Both the position numbers and the translations under genes were made by a program. DNA of 37,048 nucleotides from Bacteroidota bacterium (GTDB lineage Bacteria > Bacteroidota > Bacteroidia > Flavobacteriales > Schleiferiaceae): the NCBI GenBank assembly GCA_003045825.1, contig PZPA01000005.1, positions 10,709 through 47,756 of the forward strand. The letters run 5' to 3'. A model generated the notes under the pieces. It made no database searches. It was given only the letters and a program-made list of their open reading frames with translations, and was not told the origin of the DNA. Positions within the stretch are counted from its first letter, which is position 1. Each line of letters opens with the position of its first letter. Of the stretch, positions 35,539 to 37,048 are shown piece by piece.

Positions 35539-37048
35539 TTATAATCCTAAACGCACTCCTAAACGGATACGACGTGGTAAACTGTATAGTCCTGGGTTTG
35601 CTAGACTGATGTTATACATATCAGCAAACGATTGGGCACTAGTCTGGAACTGAACGGCATTTTGCCCCTGAGGCGAGCTCAAGTAACCATCATCCGCTGG
35701 TGATCCTGTAAAGGAATAGACACCCAAAATATTTTGCGTATTCAAGGCATTCAATATTTGAACGTACACTTCGAAATTGCTGAATGTAGCGTCCCTTTTG
35801 AAATTCCACATTTTGTTCGCAGTAGCATCAATTCTAAAGCTCCAAGGCAAACGCGAACCGTTAATGTTACCAGTGATTGGTGTTGCCGCATCTGTCAGGC
35901 CAAAGGCAAGTCCACGACGGGTATATGGCGTTCCTGAATTCGCATTCAAAACAACGTTTACACCTGCATTTTCTAAAATACGTTTTCCAAAGAATACAGG
36001 GCCGTTGTATGCCGGTCCACCGCCATAGCGGTAATCCATGTTCATCACTACTTGGTGACGAGAATCATAGGTCAATGGCAAAATGTAACGCAAGTTAGGC
36101 TGACCGGAGCGCGCAATGTTGGCGCCAGAATTTGCACCTGAACCAGTTCCGTCAGCAAACTGTAACGTATAGTTTGCATTCATACGGACGTTACCCGTTC
36201 TGCGCAAGTCGTAAGAAACCGTGTACCCTTTGGTAGTTGCAAAATCTAAGTTTCCATAAGCAATGTAGGTAATAGGATATGCTTCGGTCATACTGAGGGT
36301 CTGCATCATATCACGCATCTCACGGTAGAAAGCACTTAGTTTTAGTGCACTGTTTTCGTTGAGCTTTTGACGGAAACCGATTTCGTAATCTGTGGTACGC
36401 TGTGGCTTAAGATCAGGATTCGCAAGAATATTACCATTATCACCATTTTCCAATTGGAGGTACGTGATTGGGTTCATACGGTTCAGACCTGGATCTGGAC
36501 GTTGAACTAGGATATCGTAGTGCGCAAAGAATTCCGCTTCATCCGAAATAGGAAACTGGAAGGAAACACGCGGACTGATCGTTACTTGTGGCGCATAATC
36601 CTTGAAGCTTTCATTCGCAGTGATAGACAGCTTTTGTTCTTCTACTCCCGGTTGTTTTAAGAACGGCTTAATACCGCCACTAGCATCAGCTATATTTTTA
36701 GGATTCGCTTCAACATCACCATTAGCGGTGTACCAGGTGAAGCCGTCGCGGTAACCGACAATAGCAGATGGATTTTCTTGATCGTCTACATAAACTACTG
36801 CGTTGTCGCTCATTCCACTAGGGACTTGAGCGCCTGCAAGCGCAGTACTGGCTAAGTCACCCACAGTGTAAGCTGGATAAAGAACAAACGGATCCGCCAA
36901 TACCGGCTGGTTGGCATCGAAGCGGTCTACACGTACTCCAATATTAAAGAAGAGATCTTCAAAAGTGAATTGATCTTGAATGTATCCTGCCATATAAATA
37001 GGCTCAAACGCACCAATCAAACGCTTCGAGTTTCCTTGAGCATCTGTA
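35539..37048 (-). CDS. TonB-dependent receptor, C-terminal part, truncated by window edge
   Basis: YIQDQFTFEDLFFNIGVRVDRFDAN, PQVTISPRVSFQFPISDEAEFFAHY, LKPQRTTDYEIGFRQKL and terminal RIRLGVRLGL. The frame stays open to the window edge; the TTG at 37020 is not a true start. Confidence 0.88.
   Translation of the reverse strand, partial: TDAQGNSKRLIGAFEPIYMAGYIQDQFTFEDLFFNIGVRVDRFDANQPVLADPFVLYPAYTVGDLASTALAGAQVPSGMSDNAVVYVDDQENPSAIVGYRDGFTWYTANGDVEANPKNIADASGGIKPFLKQPGVEEQKLSITANESFKDYAPQVTISPRVSFQFPISDEAEFFAHYDILVQRPDPGLNRMNPITYLQLENGDNGNILANPDLKPQRTTDYEIGFRQKLNENSALKLSAFYREMRDMMQTLSMTEAYPITYIAYGNLDFATTKGYTVSYDLRRTGNVRMNANYTLQFADGTGSGANSGANIARSGQPNLRYILPLTYDSRHQVVMNMDYRYGGGPAYNGPVFFGKRILENAGVNVVLNANSGTPYTRRGLAFGLTDAATPITGNINGSRLPWSFRIDATANKMWNFKRDATFSNFEVYVQILNALNTQNILGVYSFTGSPADDGYLSSPQGQNAVQFQTSAQSFADMYNISLANPGLYSLPRRIRLGVRLGL

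Noticed and set aside
1-37048. Search for CRISPR arrays, tRNA/rRNA genes, insertion sequences, prophage or defence islands
   Set aside because: No regularly spaced repeats, transposase, integrase, capsid or recognised defence genes were seen; the PF04020 'holin' name is historical and not evidence of a prophage.

Overview
The window is a gene-dense stretch (about 34 CDS) of a Bacteroidota chromosome, probably a marine or streamlined member of Flavobacteriia. It is mostly conserved core genome. Going left to right it holds: the 5' end of an M1-family metallopeptidase; a PF04020-type membrane protein; a minus-strand envelope operon (CBS/ACT-like protein, nadK, DUF6089-type protein, uppS, bamA, two ompH/skp genes, then murI behind a hairpin); pdxJ plus an alpha/beta hydrolase; a DUF2141/DUF4296/dihydroorotase/polyprenol-phosphate glycosyltransferase operon; an orphan histidine kinase with hemW; a cyclase-family protein; malic enzyme and hflX; an M20 peptidase; a membrane pyrophosphatase; pdhB; etfB-etfA-bifunctional nuclease-nucleoside transporter-ruvC; greA-HIT; and a TonB receptor / large secreted protein / PorV-PorQ-like trio that runs off the right edge. 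I recognised no tRNA, rRNA, CRISPR array, prophage, transposon or anti-phage system. The least explained signals are regulatory or architectural. Exact Bacteroidota -7 motifs (TAnnTTTG) sit 4-7 nt from start codons in 37-51 bp divergent gaps. A promoter followed by an intrinsic terminator lies directly upstream of greA. A perfect palindrome fills the spacer of the putative etf promoter. The pyrophosphatase has an altered gate glutamate and a C-terminal extension. Four of five convergent gene pairs overlap at their 3' ends. All functional names rest on recalled family motifs; no database search was run.
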